In this document: positions 1 through 8,843 of the stretch, one piece after another
Position numbering within the stretch: the stretch's first letter is position 1
Layout: each line of letters starts with the position of its first letter
Source of the DNA: Paraburkholderia sp. IMGN_8
GTDB lineage: Bacteria; Pseudomonadota; Gammaproteobacteria; Burkholderiales; Burkholderiaceae
Assembly: GCF_038050405.1 (NCBI RefSeq)
Contig: NZ_CP150900.1
Span: 4,464,001-4,528,000, forward strand
Direction of reading: 5' to 3'
DNA length: 64,000 nt
Notes under the pieces: model-generated
Told to the model about the DNA's origin: nothing
The model's input: only the letters and a program-made list of their open reading frames with translations
Database searches by the model: none
Program-made: the position numbers and the translations under genes

Positions 1-80
1 ATGTCTCGCTCCGTGTGGTTATCGGAGCGATCATACCGTGACAATAACGCGGGGGTTGGATCGTACTGCTGGCCACAGCT

Positions 81-527
81 TCAGTCGCGGACCACGTCGG
101 CCCAGCAGTTCGGCGTCTCGAACAGACGCACCTTGTGCAGACGCAGATTCACGCCGTAGTGTGCGTCGTAGACGTTCGCGAGGATGTCGAACGCGACGGC
201 GGCGAGATTCTCGACTGTCGGAATGCGATCGAGCACGACTGTCTTATGCCCCGCCATGGTTTCCAGAAAGCAACGCACCTGCGTATCGCCTTCGTAGACG
301 AGGAATGCATGGTCCCATTTGTCCACCAGATGCTCGACGGCGAGCGCCTTCACGTCGGCGAAGTCCATCACCATGCCGCGATCGGGCGCACCTTCCGTAT
401 CGACCAGGTCGCCTTGCAGCGTGATTTCGAGCACATAGCGATGCCCGTGCAGATTACGGCACTGGCTGCGGTGGTCAGGGATGCGGTGACCCGCGTCGAA
501 TTCGAGTTTTCGTGTAATCGTCAGCAC
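81..527 (-). CDS. queD: 6-carboxy-5,6,7,8-tetrahydropterin synthase QueD
   Basis: Makes 6-carboxytetrahydropterin from dihydroneopterin triphosphate, the first committed step toward queuosine/7-deazaguanine; cytosolic zinc enzyme of the PTPS family. The 148-residue protein begins with the family's FDAGHRI stretch and continues with SQCRNLHGHRY, which supplies the zinc histidines and the catalytic cysteine; DRGMVMDF and the C-terminal ETPNCWADV are also typical. The start is GTG, with queE ending 6 bases upstream, so it is the last gene of a queC-queE-queD operon. Length matches the family. The assignment is secure. Confidence 0.95.
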   Translation of the reverse strand: MLTITRKLEFDAGHRIPDHRSQCRNLHGHRYVLEITLQGDLVDTEGAPDRGMVMDFADVKALAVEHLVDKWDHAFLVYEGDTQVRCFLETMAGHKTVVLDRIPTVENLAAVAFDILANVYDAHYGVNLRLHKVRLFETPNCWADVVRD

Positions 528-533
528 GGCAAA

Positions 534-1166
534 TCAGGGAATGTTCAGATACTTGTGGGTCTGCATCGACAGGCGCCATTGCGGATGGCGTTTGCACCAG
601 TCGATCGCGAGCTTGGTGTTGAGGTCGCGTGACGGGCCGTCCATCGGCTGGACGAGGAAATACTCGAAGTCGAGCTTCGCATAGTCGGACAGCCGCTGGT
701 TGTCCTGCGGAATCACGACCTTCAGTTCGTTGCCTTTGGTAACGACGAGCGGCGCGTCGGCCTTCGGGCTCACGCAGATCCAGTCGATCGTCTCGAGCAC
801 TGGCAGCGAGCCATTGGTTTCGATGGCGATTTCGAAACCGGCGGCATGCAGCGCATCGACGAACGGCTGATCGATTTGCAGCATCGGTTCGCCGCCCGTG
901 CACACCACGAAGCGTTCGCCCTCGCCTTCCGGCCACAGGGACGCAATCATCTGCACCAGCTCTTCGGCGGTGCGGTACTTGCCGCCGTTCTCGCCGTCGG
1001 TGCCGACGAAATCAGTATCGCAGAAGCGGCACACAGCCTCCCCGCGATCTTCTTCGCGGCCCGACCACAGATTGCAGCCGGCGAACCGGCAGAACACGGC
1101 CGGACGCCCGGCATTCGCGCCCTCGCCCTGTAATGTGTAGAAGATTTCCTTGACCGCGTACGTCAT
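534..1166 (-). CDS. queE: 7-carboxy-7-deazaguanine synthase QueE (radical SAM), Burkholderia type
   Basis: Radical-SAM enzyme converting 6-carboxytetrahydropterin to 7-carboxy-7-deazaguanine. I take the ATG at 1166 (protein MTYAVKEIFYTLQGEG, 210 residues); the frame stays open further upstream but those residues are low-complexity Arg/Ala without family similarity. The iron-sulfur motif is not the canonical CX3CX2C but CX14CX2C (Cys-Asn-Leu-Trp ... Cys-Arg-Phe-Cys), the expanded form known from Burkholderia QueE. VCTGGEPMLQ is the GGE SAM-binding motif. It lies 73 bp downstream of queC and 6 bp upstream of queD. Confidence 0.95.
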   Translation of the reverse strand: MTYAVKEIFYTLQGEGANAGRPAVFCRFAGCNLWSGREEDRGEAVCRFCDTDFVGTDGENGGKYRTAEELVQMIASLWPEGEGERFVVCTGGEPMLQIDQPFVDALHAAGFEIAIETNGSLPVLETIDWICVSPKADAPLVVTKGNELKVVIPQDNQRLSDYAKLDFEYFLVQPMDGPSRDLNTKLAIDWCKRHPQWRLSMQTHKYLNIP

Positions 1167-1239
1167 GCTGCTTTCTGCCTTGTGTTCCTGAAAATGATGG
1201 CCTGCGCGGCGTTCGTTGTGACGGCGCCGCGCCGAGCCG

Positions 1240-1971
1240 TCAAACCGGCTCGGTAACCTTCTCGCCGGCCAGATACGCTTCGTAGCCCCGCTTGCGCAAG
1301 CGGCACGCGGGGCATTCGCCGCAACCGAAGCCCCACGCATGCAATTCTGCGCGCTCGCCGAGGTAGCAGGTATGCGTTTCGACGCGCACCAGTTCAACCA
1401 GTTCGTCGCCGCCCAGCTCGTGCGCGAGACGCCACGTGTCGGCCTTGTCGAGCCACATCAGCGGCGTTTCGAGCAGGAAGCGCTTGTCCATGCCGAGGTT
1501 CAGCGTGACCTGCAATGCCTTCATCGTATCGTCGCGGCAATCGGGGTAGCCCGAGAAATCCGTCTCGCACATCCCGCCGACCAGCACCTGCAAGCCACGC
1601 CGATACGCGATGGCCGCGGCGATTGTCATGAACATCAGATTGCGGCCCGGCACGAACGTATTCGGCAAACCGTTCGCGGTGGCTTCGATCTCGATCTCAC
1701 GCGTCATCGCGGTATCGCTGATCGAACCGAGGACCGACAGATCGATCATGTGATCGTCGCCGAGGCGGTCGGCCCATGCTGGAAAAGCGCGCACCACAGC
1801 GTGACGAAAACCTTCGCGGCATTCGAGTTCGACCCGGTGCCGTTGACCGTAATCGAAGCCGAGCGTTTCGACCGTTTCATAACGTTCGAGCGCCCAGGCG
1901 AGGCACGTGGCGGAATCCTGGCCGCCGGAAAACAGCACCAGAGCGCTACGTTTAGCGTCTTTGCGGATCAC
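1240..1971 (-). CDS. queC: 7-cyano-7-deazaguanine synthase QueC
   Basis: ATP-dependent conversion of 7-carboxy-7-deazaguanine to preQ0. The protein (243 residues) opens with [16 protein letters not shown], the PP-loop SGGxDS ATP-pyrophosphatase motif, and closes with [17 protein letters not shown], the cysteine cluster that binds zinc. The start is GTG at 1971, chosen because a GGAG lies about 9 bases upstream and because residues before it in the open frame do not resemble the family. First gene of the que operon; together the three genes give preQ0, while later steps (queF, tgt, queA, queG) are not in view. Confidence 0.93.
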   Translation of the reverse strand: MIRKDAKRSALVLFSGGQDSATCLAWALERYETVETLGFDYGQRHRVELECREGFRHAVVRAFPAWADRLGDDHMIDLSVLGSISDTAMTREIEIEATANGLPNTFVPGRNLMFMTIAAAIAYRRGLQVLVGGMCETDFSGYPDCRDDTMKALQVTLNLGMDKRFLLETPLMWLDKADTWRLAHELGGDELVELVRVETHTCYLGERAELHAWGFGCGECPACRLRKRGYEAYLAGEKVTEPV

Positions 1972-2353
1972 CGTGAAACTCCGTGAATGATGAGTGCCAC
2001 GTCGCGCTGCGCGAGGTGCGCCATGCAAGCAACGCGGCGCGACGCGTGCCGGCACTGCTGCCGGCCCAAACCAGTATAGGCCGCGCCTTCCGCATGCAGA
2101 GTCGCTGGGCGCTTATACCGTTAATCGTCGGACGCAGGGTTCGGCGTCTGCCGGAGACTGGCCGTTTGCAACCAGGATGCCTCACAAGGCCAGCGCCGGA
2201 AACACGAAAGGACTTGTCTGGCGCGGCGGCACTCAGGCACCACACTCGGCACCACACTCGCGTGCAAGTCCTTGAACTGTCGCGATTTTATCACGCGACG
2301 CCGAGCGTGCCGCACTCGCATCGTGCGCACAAGCCGGAACCGACGAATGCCCG
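1972..2353. other. Intergenic region upstream of queC
   Basis: About 380 bases between the queC start and the tRNA-Phe terminator. I looked for a preQ1 riboswitch ahead of queC and did not recognise one. A TATACT hexamer on the minus strand near 2072-2077 could be a -10 box for the que operon, but no good -35 partner is visible. No convincing gene. Confidence 0.4.
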
Positions 2354-2397
2354 TCAGAAAAGGAAAAGCCCCAGGAATCTTGCGATTTCCTGGGGCT
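2354..2397 (-). terminator. Rho-independent terminator after tRNA-Phe
   Basis: Perfect 11-bp inverted repeat AGCCCCAGGAA / TTCCTGGGGCT (2367-2377 and 2387-2397, 9-base loop). On the minus strand it is followed by a T-rich tract (TTTTCCTTTTC). It sits 7 bases beyond the 3' end of the tRNA-Phe gene. Confidence 0.9.
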
Positions 2398-2403
2398 GAA
2401 TCC

Positions 2404-2479
2404 TGGTGGCCTGGGACGGAATCGAACCATCGACACGCGGATTTTCAATCCGCTGCTCTACCAACTGAGCTACCGGGCC
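2404..2479 (-). tRNA. tRNA-Phe (anticodon GAA)
   Basis: 76-nt cloverleaf including an encoded CCA. Anticodon stem GCGGA/TCCGC encloses TTGAAAA, anticodon GAA. D-arm TAGCTCAGTTGGTAGAGC and T-loop TTCGATT are standard. The acceptor strands are GGCCCGG and CCAGGCC, leaving a C5:A68 mismatch where U5:A68 would be expected; this is reported separately. Otherwise all stems pair. Confidence 0.95.
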
Positions 2480-2575
2480 AACGAAGAACGAGATGATATC
2501 AAAGGGTCAGCAGCACGGCAAGCCCCTTCTCGAAAAAATCTGCCGGTGCAATATCTGCGCGCATGGCGCGGCCGT

Positions 2576-3265
2576 TCACTCCCCTTTGTTCTTGCCGAGA
2601 TCGACGCCGAGCTGCTTGAGCTTGCGATACAGGTGCGTGCGCTCCAAACCGGTCTTCTCCGCAACGCGCGTCATACTGCCGTTCTCACGTGCGAGGTGAT
2701 ATTCGAAGTACGCGCGCTCGAAAGCATCACGTGCATCGCGCAGCGGGATATCGAACGAGATCGACGCCGTTTGCGCAGCCAATGCGCCGCTGCCGATGCC
2801 GTCCGACGACAGCATCGGCAACGCCGCCGCTGAAGCCACTGCCGACGCATTGGTCGGCACGACCGGCTTGGCTGCCACGCCGCCCGGCGCACTTGCTGCA
2901 TTGCCACGCGCCAGCCCTTGCTCGACCGCCTTCAACAGCTTCTGCAACGCGATCGGTTTCTCGAGAAAATTGAGCGCGCCGATCTTGGTCGCTTCGACCG
3001 CCGTATCGATGGTTGCGTGGCCGGACATCATGATCACCGGCATGGTCAGTTGCCCTTGCGCGGCCCACTCCTTGAGCAAGGTCACGCCGTCGGTATCGGG
3101 CATCCAGATGTCGAGCAATACCAGATCGGGCGCCTGGCGCAAACGGAAATCGCGCGCCTCCTGCGCGTTTTCCGCGGCCTCCACGACATGCCCCTCGTCG
3201 CTCAGGATCTCCGAGAGCAATTCCCGGATGCCCATTTCATCATCTACCACCAGGATGGTTGCCAT
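2576..3265 (-). CDS. NtrX-like response regulator without an AAA+ domain
   Basis: Response regulator of the pair encoded with the adjacent kinase. Residues 1-120 form a receiver domain: acidic pair DDE at 9-11, phospho-acceptor Asp52 in LLDIWMPDTDG, Thr/Ser at MMSGHA and Lys in FLEKPI. An Ala/Pro-rich linker (about 125-180) leads to a Fis-type helix-turn-helix at the C-terminus (MTRVAEKTGLERTHLYRKLKQLGVDL). The sigma-54 ATPase module usual in NtrC/NtrX proteins is absent, so it probably binds DNA without opening sigma-54 promoters. Start ATG directly abuts the kinase stop. Confidence 0.88.
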   Translation of the reverse strand: MATILVVDDEMGIRELLSEILSDEGHVVEAAENAQEARDFRLRQAPDLVLLDIWMPDTDGVTLLKEWAAQGQLTMPVIMMSGHATIDTAVEATKIGALNFLEKPIALQKLLKAVEQGLARGNAASAPGGVAAKPVVPTNASAVASAAALPMLSSDGIGSGALAAQTASISFDIPLRDARDAFERAYFEYHLARENGSMTRVAEKTGLERTHLYRKLKQLGVDLGKNKGE

Positions 3266-5680
3266 TTACGCTGCCCTTGTCTGCACTGTTGCTTTTGTCG
3301 TTCCCTGCGACACACTGCTGTGCGCCGCCCGCGGCCCCGCTTCAGGTGCCGCAGCATCGTCTGCCAGTTGAAGGAAGAGGATCGAGATCTGCGCGCCTTC
3401 GATCACATCGCCCGCTTTCATGCGGTTGCGAATGTCGATCCGCGCGCCGTGTTCGTCGACGATCTTCTTGACCATCGCAAGACCGAGACCCGTACCTTTG
3501 GCCTTGGTCGTCACGTAAGGTTCGAATGCACGTGTCAGGATACGCGTAGGGAAGCCCGGTCCGTTATCCGACACCGTCAGACGCACCGCGACGCGTACTT
3601 TGCCTTCCGCGTCGGGGTCTCCGTATTCTACTGTCCTCGTCTCGAGCAACACACGTGGTTGCTCAACGTCGGCCACTGCATCCTGCGCGTTCTGCAGCAG
3701 GTTGTGAATCACCTGACGCAATTGCGTCGCGTCGCCGCGAATCACCGGAAGCTCCGCGAGTTCCACTTGAATCGCGCTCTTGCCTTCCTCGATACCGTAC
3801 AACGTGAGCACTTCGCTGACCAGATCGTTCAGTTGCAGATGCGCGAGCACCGCCGGCGGCGTACGCGCATAGTCGCGGAAATTGTCGACCATCTGCTTCA
3901 TCGCCGCGACCTGGTTCACGATCGTGGTCGCGCCACGCTTGAGCACGTCGGCGTCCGACGGCGACAGCTTGTCGGCGAGCTTCATCTGCAAGCGCTCAGC
4001 CGAGAGCTGGATCGGCGTGAGCGGATTCTTGATCTCATGCGCGAGCCGCCGCGCGACTTCGCCCCACGCGATCGAACGCTGCGCCGAGATCACGTCGGAG
4101 ATGTCGTCGAACACGACGACGTAGCCCGAGGTCTGCATGTCTTCGGCGTCGCGCTCGGTGGCGGACACGAGGCGCGCGCCGCGCACCAGCAAGGTGAGCG
4201 GCTCGGTTTCGTCGGGCACCTGCACCGAGAATTGCTGCTGCCAATGGCCGCGGTCGTCGTGACCGTCGCCGCTTGCCGCTTCACGATCGGCAAAGGCCTT
4301 GCGCACCATGCCGCCGAATTCGCTCAACACGCCGATCTGTTCGAGCGCCGAACCCAACACCTCCTGGAACGGTTGACGGAAGATCCGCTCGGCGCCGCGG
4401 TTCGCGGTGGTGAGGCGGAACTGCCGGTCGAATACGAACACGCCCGCGGTCAGGTTCGCGAGAATGCTTTCGAGATATGCCTTCGAATGCTCGAGCGCGA
4501 TGCGGTTGTTCTCGACCGCCGCGCGTGCTTCGGAAAGCTGCCGCGTCATCGCGTTGAACGACTGCGTGAGGAAGCCCAGTTCGTCGCGCGACTTGATTTC
4601 GCGCTTCGGCGTGTAGTCGCCCTCGGTCACTTCCTTGGTGCCCTGCGCGAGCAGGAACAACGGCCGCGCAAGCTGATTGCCGAGCGCGAGCGCCAGCATC
4701 ATCGCGATGAAGGTCGCGAGGAACAGCGCAAGCGTCAGTGTGCCGATGTACATCTTGCGCAAGCCGGTGCGGCCCAGCGCCTTCTCCTGGTACTCGCGAT
4801 ACGCGCGCTGCACCGCATCGGCATTGCGTGCGAGCGACGGCGAGACCGGCTGCGTCAGTTGCAGGAAGCGTTCGGTGGGCTGTAACAGCGACGCGTTCGA
4901 ATCCGGAATGCGCTGCACGACGCGCAGCCGCAATGCGCCCTTGCTGCCATGCGCGTGCGGATCGCCGTCCACTTCGCCTTCGATCGCCGCATAGCCACGT
5001 CCGCGCGCCTGGTCGATCATCAGCGGTGTGGGCAAATCGTTCGGCACCAGCGTCGCGAAATTGCCGGATGCCTGCGCGACCACATGCATATCCGGCGTCG
5101 CGCCCGACATGCTGCGCGTAGGTTCGACGATCGTCGCGTCCTGCACGCCGAACTGATCGCGCAAGCGCAAGAGCGTGAGCGTCGTGCCGGCCGCATCCGC
5201 GCTCGCCAGCTGCTCGGACATCAAACGGCCCTTGGTCTGCAGATCCGACAGCGACGCGTCGAGCATGCCGCGGCCGAGGTTCAGCCCCGAGGTCAGTGCG
5301 GTTTCAACGTTCACGTCAAACCACGATTCGATACTGCGCGACACGAACTGATACGACACGACGTAAATGATCCCGCCCGGCACCACGCCGACCAGCGCCA
5401 TGAAGAACGCGAGTTTCGCGAGCAGCCGCGTGCCGAATTTGCCCTTGCGAAGCCGGGCAATGATGATGATGACGAGCGTCGCCACCACCAGCAAAAAGAT
5501 CATCGCAACGGCGAGATTGGCTGCATACAGCCACTGGTAATAACGGTCGAAGAATTCGGTGTTCGCGCTCGCGGCCGCGAGCAGCACGAGCAGCAGCACG
5601 GCCGTCACGGCGACCGTAGTCACCAGCACGCGCACGACGATGCTGCTGACACTGGTGGCGCGGCGCACTCTATTTAGCAC
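3266..5680 (-). CDS. NtrY-like sensor histidine kinase
   Basis: Inner-membrane kinase of 804 residues, cognate to the NtrX-like regulator. Transmembrane segments are at roughly 12-37, 50-76, 88-112 and 311-334, with a large periplasmic domain between 113 and 310. A HAMP linker (about 335-390), a PAS domain (about 400-530), a HisKA box with His548 in RRLAHEIKNPLTPIQ, and an HATPase domain (NDNGPGF-type box, then GTGLGLAMVKKI) follow in that order. The start is GTG at 5680, overlapping the DUF4390 gene by 11 bases, so the two are translationally coupled. The stimulus cannot be read from the sequence; NtrY relatives act in nitrogen and redox control. Confidence 0.9.
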   Translation of the reverse strand: MLNRVRRATSVSSIVVRVLVTTVAVTAVLLLVLLAAASANTEFFDRYYQWLYAANLAVAMIFLLVVATLVIIIIARLRKGKFGTRLLAKLAFFMALVGVVPGGIIYVVSYQFVSRSIESWFDVNVETALTSGLNLGRGMLDASLSDLQTKGRLMSEQLASADAAGTTLTLLRLRDQFGVQDATIVEPTRSMSGATPDMHVVAQASGNFATLVPNDLPTPLMIDQARGRGYAAIEGEVDGDPHAHGSKGALRLRVVQRIPDSNASLLQPTERFLQLTQPVSPSLARNADAVQRAYREYQEKALGRTGLRKMYIGTLTLALFLATFIAMMLALALGNQLARPLFLLAQGTKEVTEGDYTPKREIKSRDELGFLTQSFNAMTRQLSEARAAVENNRIALEHSKAYLESILANLTAGVFVFDRQFRLTTANRGAERIFRQPFQEVLGSALEQIGVLSEFGGMVRKAFADREAASGDGHDDRGHWQQQFSVQVPDETEPLTLLVRGARLVSATERDAEDMQTSGYVVVFDDISDVISAQRSIAWGEVARRLAHEIKNPLTPIQLSAERLQMKLADKLSPSDADVLKRGATTIVNQVAAMKQMVDNFRDYARTPPAVLAHLQLNDLVSEVLTLYGIEEGKSAIQVELAELPVIRGDATQLRQVIHNLLQNAQDAVADVEQPRVLLETRTVEYGDPDAEGKVRVAVRLTVSDNGPGFPTRILTRAFEPYVTTKAKGTGLGLAMVKKIVDEHGARIDIRNRMKAGDVIEGAQISILFLQLADDAAAPEAGPRAAHSSVSQGTTKATVQTRAA

Positions 5681-6269
5681 GTTCGGTCACCGTGAAGGTA
5701 AAGCGCTTCCATTCAGATGAGAGATTCCAGTCGCGGTTGTTCACAGCGTCGATCTGGAACGGCTTGGGCATCAGCGCGATGTCGAGTTGCATGCGCACGG
5801 AGGCGTTGTAAGTCTCGCCGGTATGCACCTGATTGCGGTCGATCACATGCCACGAGGTGACGTGCTTGATCACCGCGAGTGCGTCTTTGAGCGTAGTGAA
5901 GCCGAGCTGCAAACCGCCCGACGACACGCTCGACACGCGGTACTCACGCGTGAGCGGCTGGAACGACAGGCGGATGCTCTGCGACACGCTCACCGGCTGC
6001 TCGTCGAACCAGTACCAGCGCGGCCGGCTCAGTTCGAAATCGGTCGTGAAGTAAAGCGGAATGCCTTTATTGACAGCGTCTTCGAGGTTGCTGTTCAGAT
6101 CGAAGTCAAAGCGCGCGTCGAGGTTCCAGCCGGTACCGTCGGATTGCAGCGACGCACGCTGCACCGCGATCGAGTCAGCGTGCGCCACGCCCGGTGCGGC
6201 AAGCCATACGGCCAGCGCGATCCAGAGCACGGCTGCGAGCCGAAGCGGGAAGAAGCGTTTGATGGTCAC
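5670..6269 (-). CDS. DUF4390 secreted/periplasmic protein
   Basis: 199-residue protein of the DUF4390 family, function unknown. An N-terminal signal peptide (RFFPLRLAAVLWIALAVWLA, cleavage likely after GVAHA) precedes a beta-rich domain containing WNLDARFDFDLNSNLEDAVNKGIPLYFTT-type sequence. GTG start at 6269 overlaps the rsmB stop codon (GTGA), and its own end overlaps the NtrY-like start by 11 bases. This tight coupling suggests that it supplies or senses something in the periplasm for the kinase; that link is inference from position only. Confidence 0.85.
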   Translation of the reverse strand: MTIKRFFPLRLAAVLWIALAVWLAAPGVAHADSIAVQRASLQSDGTGWNLDARFDFDLNSNLEDAVNKGIPLYFTTDFELSRPRWYWFDEQPVSVSQSIRLSFQPLTREYRVSSVSSGGLQLGFTTLKDALAVIKHVTSWHVIDRNQVHTGETYNASVRMQLDIALMPKPFQIDAVNNRDWNLSSEWKRFTFTVTERAK

Positions 6270-7705
6270 CGTTTCTGAAAGCGCGCGTAGAAAAATCCGT
6301 CGTGGTCTGAGTTCGAGCCGGCGCCATCTTCAGCGGCATGTCCGGCATAGGAATCGGCCGATGTGTCGGCGGGCGCGCGGGAAACTGTGGGTAAAAGTTG
6401 CCCCGGCGCGTCCAATCGTACCGCATCCTGGTACTTGTCTCCAAACCACTGTGCCTGCAACTCGCCTTCTTCGGGGAAGATCGAACACGTAACGTAGAGC
6501 AACTCGCCGCCCGGCTTCACGAGCGGCCACAGCGCGTCGAGAATGCGGCGCTGTTCGGCGACCAGCGCGGGAATATCGGACGCGCGACGCAGCCAGCGAA
6601 TATCCGGATGACGCCGCACGATGCCCGATGCGGAACACGGCACGTCGGCAAGAATACGGTCGAAGGGCTGGTCGATGTCGTCATGCCATTTTGACGGCTG
6701 GCCCGCATCGCCGATGCGCACTTCTGCTTCGAGCTTCAGCCGCTGCAAATTTTCGCCGATGCGACGTGCGCGCGACGCGTCGCTTTCGAGCGCGATGAGC
6801 TGAAGGTTGGCGAGTTCGAGCAAATGACCGGTCTTGCCGCCCGGCGCCGCGCACGCATCGAGCACGCGCATGCCGTCGCGCACGCCGAGCAGTTGCGCCG
6901 CGAGTTGCGCGCCGGCATCCTGCACGGACACGACGCCGTCGCTGAAGCCGGGAATCCGGTCGACCGGCATCGGCGTGGTCAACTTGACCGCGTAGTCGCC
7001 GGCCTTGCTCGCGGCGATGTGACGGTCTTGCAGCACTTGAAGATACGCGTCGACTGTCGAGTGGCGTGCGTTCACGCGCAGCGTCAGCGGGCCTTGCGTG
7101 TTGCCGGCGGCGAGCACCGCTTGCCACGCGTCGGGCCAGGCGCGCTTGACTGCGTCGATCCACCACGCCGGGTAATTCCAGCGCGCCACTTCGTCGGCCT
7201 GCAATGCGCTCAGCAGCGTCTCACGCTCGCGTAGGAAATTGCGCAGCACGGCGTTGACGAGCCCCTTCGCGAACGCGAATTCACGACGTGCGGCGATTGC
7301 GCTGACGGCCTGATCGACGACGGTGAACGGCGCGTAAGCGGCACTCGCTTCATCGTCGACGAGCAAGGCCAGCGCGCACGCGAGCACGTGACCGACGTGC
7401 GGCGGCGGCGCCTTCTTCACCAGCTTCGCGATCAGCCATTCGGCGGTCGCCAGACGCCGCATCGTGCGGTACGCGATGTCCTGCACGGCGCCGCGCGCAG
7501 CGGCGGCGCTGCCCTCAGGCGCTGACACGAACACGGATTGCAGGGCGGCCGGCAAGGCGGCGCCGAGGCGCACGGCGCCGACGGCCTGGCCCGCGCAATC
7601 GAGCGCAAAACCAAGCGATTCGGGCGCGAGATGCAGCATCGACAGACGTGATTCGCGCGGACGCGCCGATTGGGAAGCAGAACGCGAAGAAGGCTTTGGA
7701 GTCAT
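6266..7705 (-). CDS. rsmB: 16S rRNA (cytosine-967-C5)-methyltransferase RsmB
   Basis: Methylates C967 of 16S rRNA using SAM. I place the start at ATG 7705 (479 residues), since the longer open frame adds only Arg/Ala-rich residues. An NusB-like N-terminal domain contains WLIAKLVKKAPPPHVGHVLACALALL and FVNAVLRNFLRE-like sequence. The Rossmann methyltransferase domain shows DACAAPGGKTGHLLE (SAM site), LADVPCSASGIVRRHPDI (motif IV with the PC cysteine) and YVTCSIFPEE (motif VI TCS catalytic cysteine). It overlaps the DUF4390 start by four bases. Confidence 0.95.
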   Translation of the reverse strand: MTPKPSSRSASQSARPRESRLSMLHLAPESLGFALDCAGQAVGAVRLGAALPAALQSVFVSAPEGSAAAARGAVQDIAYRTMRRLATAEWLIAKLVKKAPPPHVGHVLACALALLVDDEASAAYAPFTVVDQAVSAIAARREFAFAKGLVNAVLRNFLRERETLLSALQADEVARWNYPAWWIDAVKRAWPDAWQAVLAAGNTQGPLTLRVNARHSTVDAYLQVLQDRHIAASKAGDYAVKLTTPMPVDRIPGFSDGVVSVQDAGAQLAAQLLGVRDGMRVLDACAAPGGKTGHLLELANLQLIALESDASRARRIGENLQRLKLEAEVRIGDAGQPSKWHDDIDQPFDRILADVPCSASGIVRRHPDIRWLRRASDIPALVAEQRRILDALWPLVKPGGELLYVTCSIFPEEGELQAQWFGDKYQDAVRLDAPGQLLPTVSRAPADTSADSYAGHAAEDGAGSNSDHDGFFYARFQKR

Positions 7706-7822
7706 GAAAGAGGCAAAGGCAGGCCGCGCGGTGCGCGCGACACAAACAACACATTGTAGCGTGGCGCGGCTTGGGGCTTCTGCGGCAGGGCCGCGGCCGC
7801 CACGCGCGATCCTCGCGGGTCG

Positions 7823-7853
7823 AATAAAAAAGGCGAGCCCGCTGACTCGCCTT
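7823..7853 (-). terminator. Rho-independent terminator after htpX
   Basis: Inverted repeat GGCGAG / CTCGCC (7832-7837, 7846-7851) extended by A/T pairs. On the minus strand it is followed by TTTTTTATT. It lies 30 bases past the htpX stop and ahead of rsmB. Confidence 0.85.
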
Positions 7854-7882
7854 TCATCACACAACGTTAGCGCCGCGCGCCG

Positions 7883-8740
7883 TTATTCGAAGCGCCCGGT
7901 GCGCGCCATTTCCATCAACCGGGCGATCCGTTCCTCGGTGGCCGGGTGCGTCGAAAACAGATTCGCGATGCCGCCGCCCGACAGCGGATTCATGATCATC
8001 ATCTGAGCGGTGGCCGGATGCTGCTCGGCTGTCGGAAACGGAATGCCGCTTGCATAGCGATGAATCTTGTCGAGCGCCGACGCGAGCGCCTGCGGGTCGC
8101 CGGAAATCTGCGCGCCGCCGCGGTCCGCTTCGAATTCACGCGCGCGCGAAATCGCCATCTGGATCAGGGCGCCGGCGATCGGCGCGAGCAACGCGACGGC
8201 AATGCTCGCGATCGGATTCGACGGACGGCCGTTTTCATCGCGGCCACCGAAGAACATCGCAAAGTTCGCCAGCGCGGAAATGGCGCCGGCCATGGTTGCC
8301 GAGACGGTCGAAATCAGGATGTCGCGGTGCTTCACGTGCGCCAGTTCGTGTGCCATCACGCCGCGCATTTCGCGCTCGGACAGCACCCGTAGGATGCCGG
8401 TGGTCGCGGCAACCGCCGCGTGCTCCGGATTGCGGCCGGTGGCGAACGCGTTTGGCGCGTCTTCGTTGATCAGGTAGACGCGCGGCATCGGCAGGCCGGC
8501 ACGCGTGGAAAGCTCGCGCACCATCCGGTAGAACTGCGGCGCGCTGGCTTCGTCGACTTCCTGCGCGTTGTACATGCGCAGGACCATCTTGTCCGAGAAC
8601 CAGTACGAGAAGAAATTCATTCCAAGGGCGATCACGAGCGCGATCGTCATGCCGCGCGACCCGCCGATCATCCCGCCGATCACGATGAAAAGGGCCGTGA
8701 TCGCGGCCATCAACATCGCGGTTTTGACCCAATTAAACAT
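7883..8740 (-). CDS. htpX: Membrane-bound zinc protease HtpX
   Basis: Inner-membrane metalloprotease of the M48 family that takes part in quality control of membrane proteins together with FtsH in other bacteria. Start ATG 8740 (285 residues) is preceded by AAGGAG at good spacing. Two N-terminal membrane helices (about 7-27 and 30-48) are followed by the active site HELAH at 131-135; more hydrophobic segments at about 148-165 and 176-195; and the third zinc ligand Glu in [10 protein letters not shown] single-gene unit with its own terminator. Confidence 0.95.
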   Translation of the reverse strand: MFNWVKTAMLMAAITALFIVIGGMIGGSRGMTIALVIALGMNFFSYWFSDKMVLRMYNAQEVDEASAPQFYRMVRELSTRAGLPMPRVYLINEDAPNAFATGRNPEHAAVAATTGILRVLSEREMRGVMAHELAHVKHRDILISTVSATMAGAISALANFAMFFGGRDENGRPSNPIASIAVALLAPIAGALIQMAISRAREFEADRGGAQISGDPQALASALDKIHRYASGIPFPTAEQHPATAQMMIMNPLSGGGIANLFSTHPATEERIARLMEMARTGRFE

Positions 8741-8843
8741 GTCTGCTACTCCTTGCCCGAGCGCGGGTTCATATCTGCGCCGCGTCATCGCGGCGACTGA
8801 TTGTAAGCGAAATGTTAGATATGGGCGCGCAGGGAAAATTCAA

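Noticed and set aside
1972..2366. preQ1 riboswitch ahead of queC
   Set aside because: No preQ1-type pseudoknot with an A-rich tail next to the ribosome site is visible; queC is reached by a plain GGAG leader.
2918..4885. 655-codon plus-strand open frame across the kinase gene
   Set aside because: Shadow of the NtrY-like gene: composition is His/Arg-rich with no family motif, while the minus frame has all kinase boxes.
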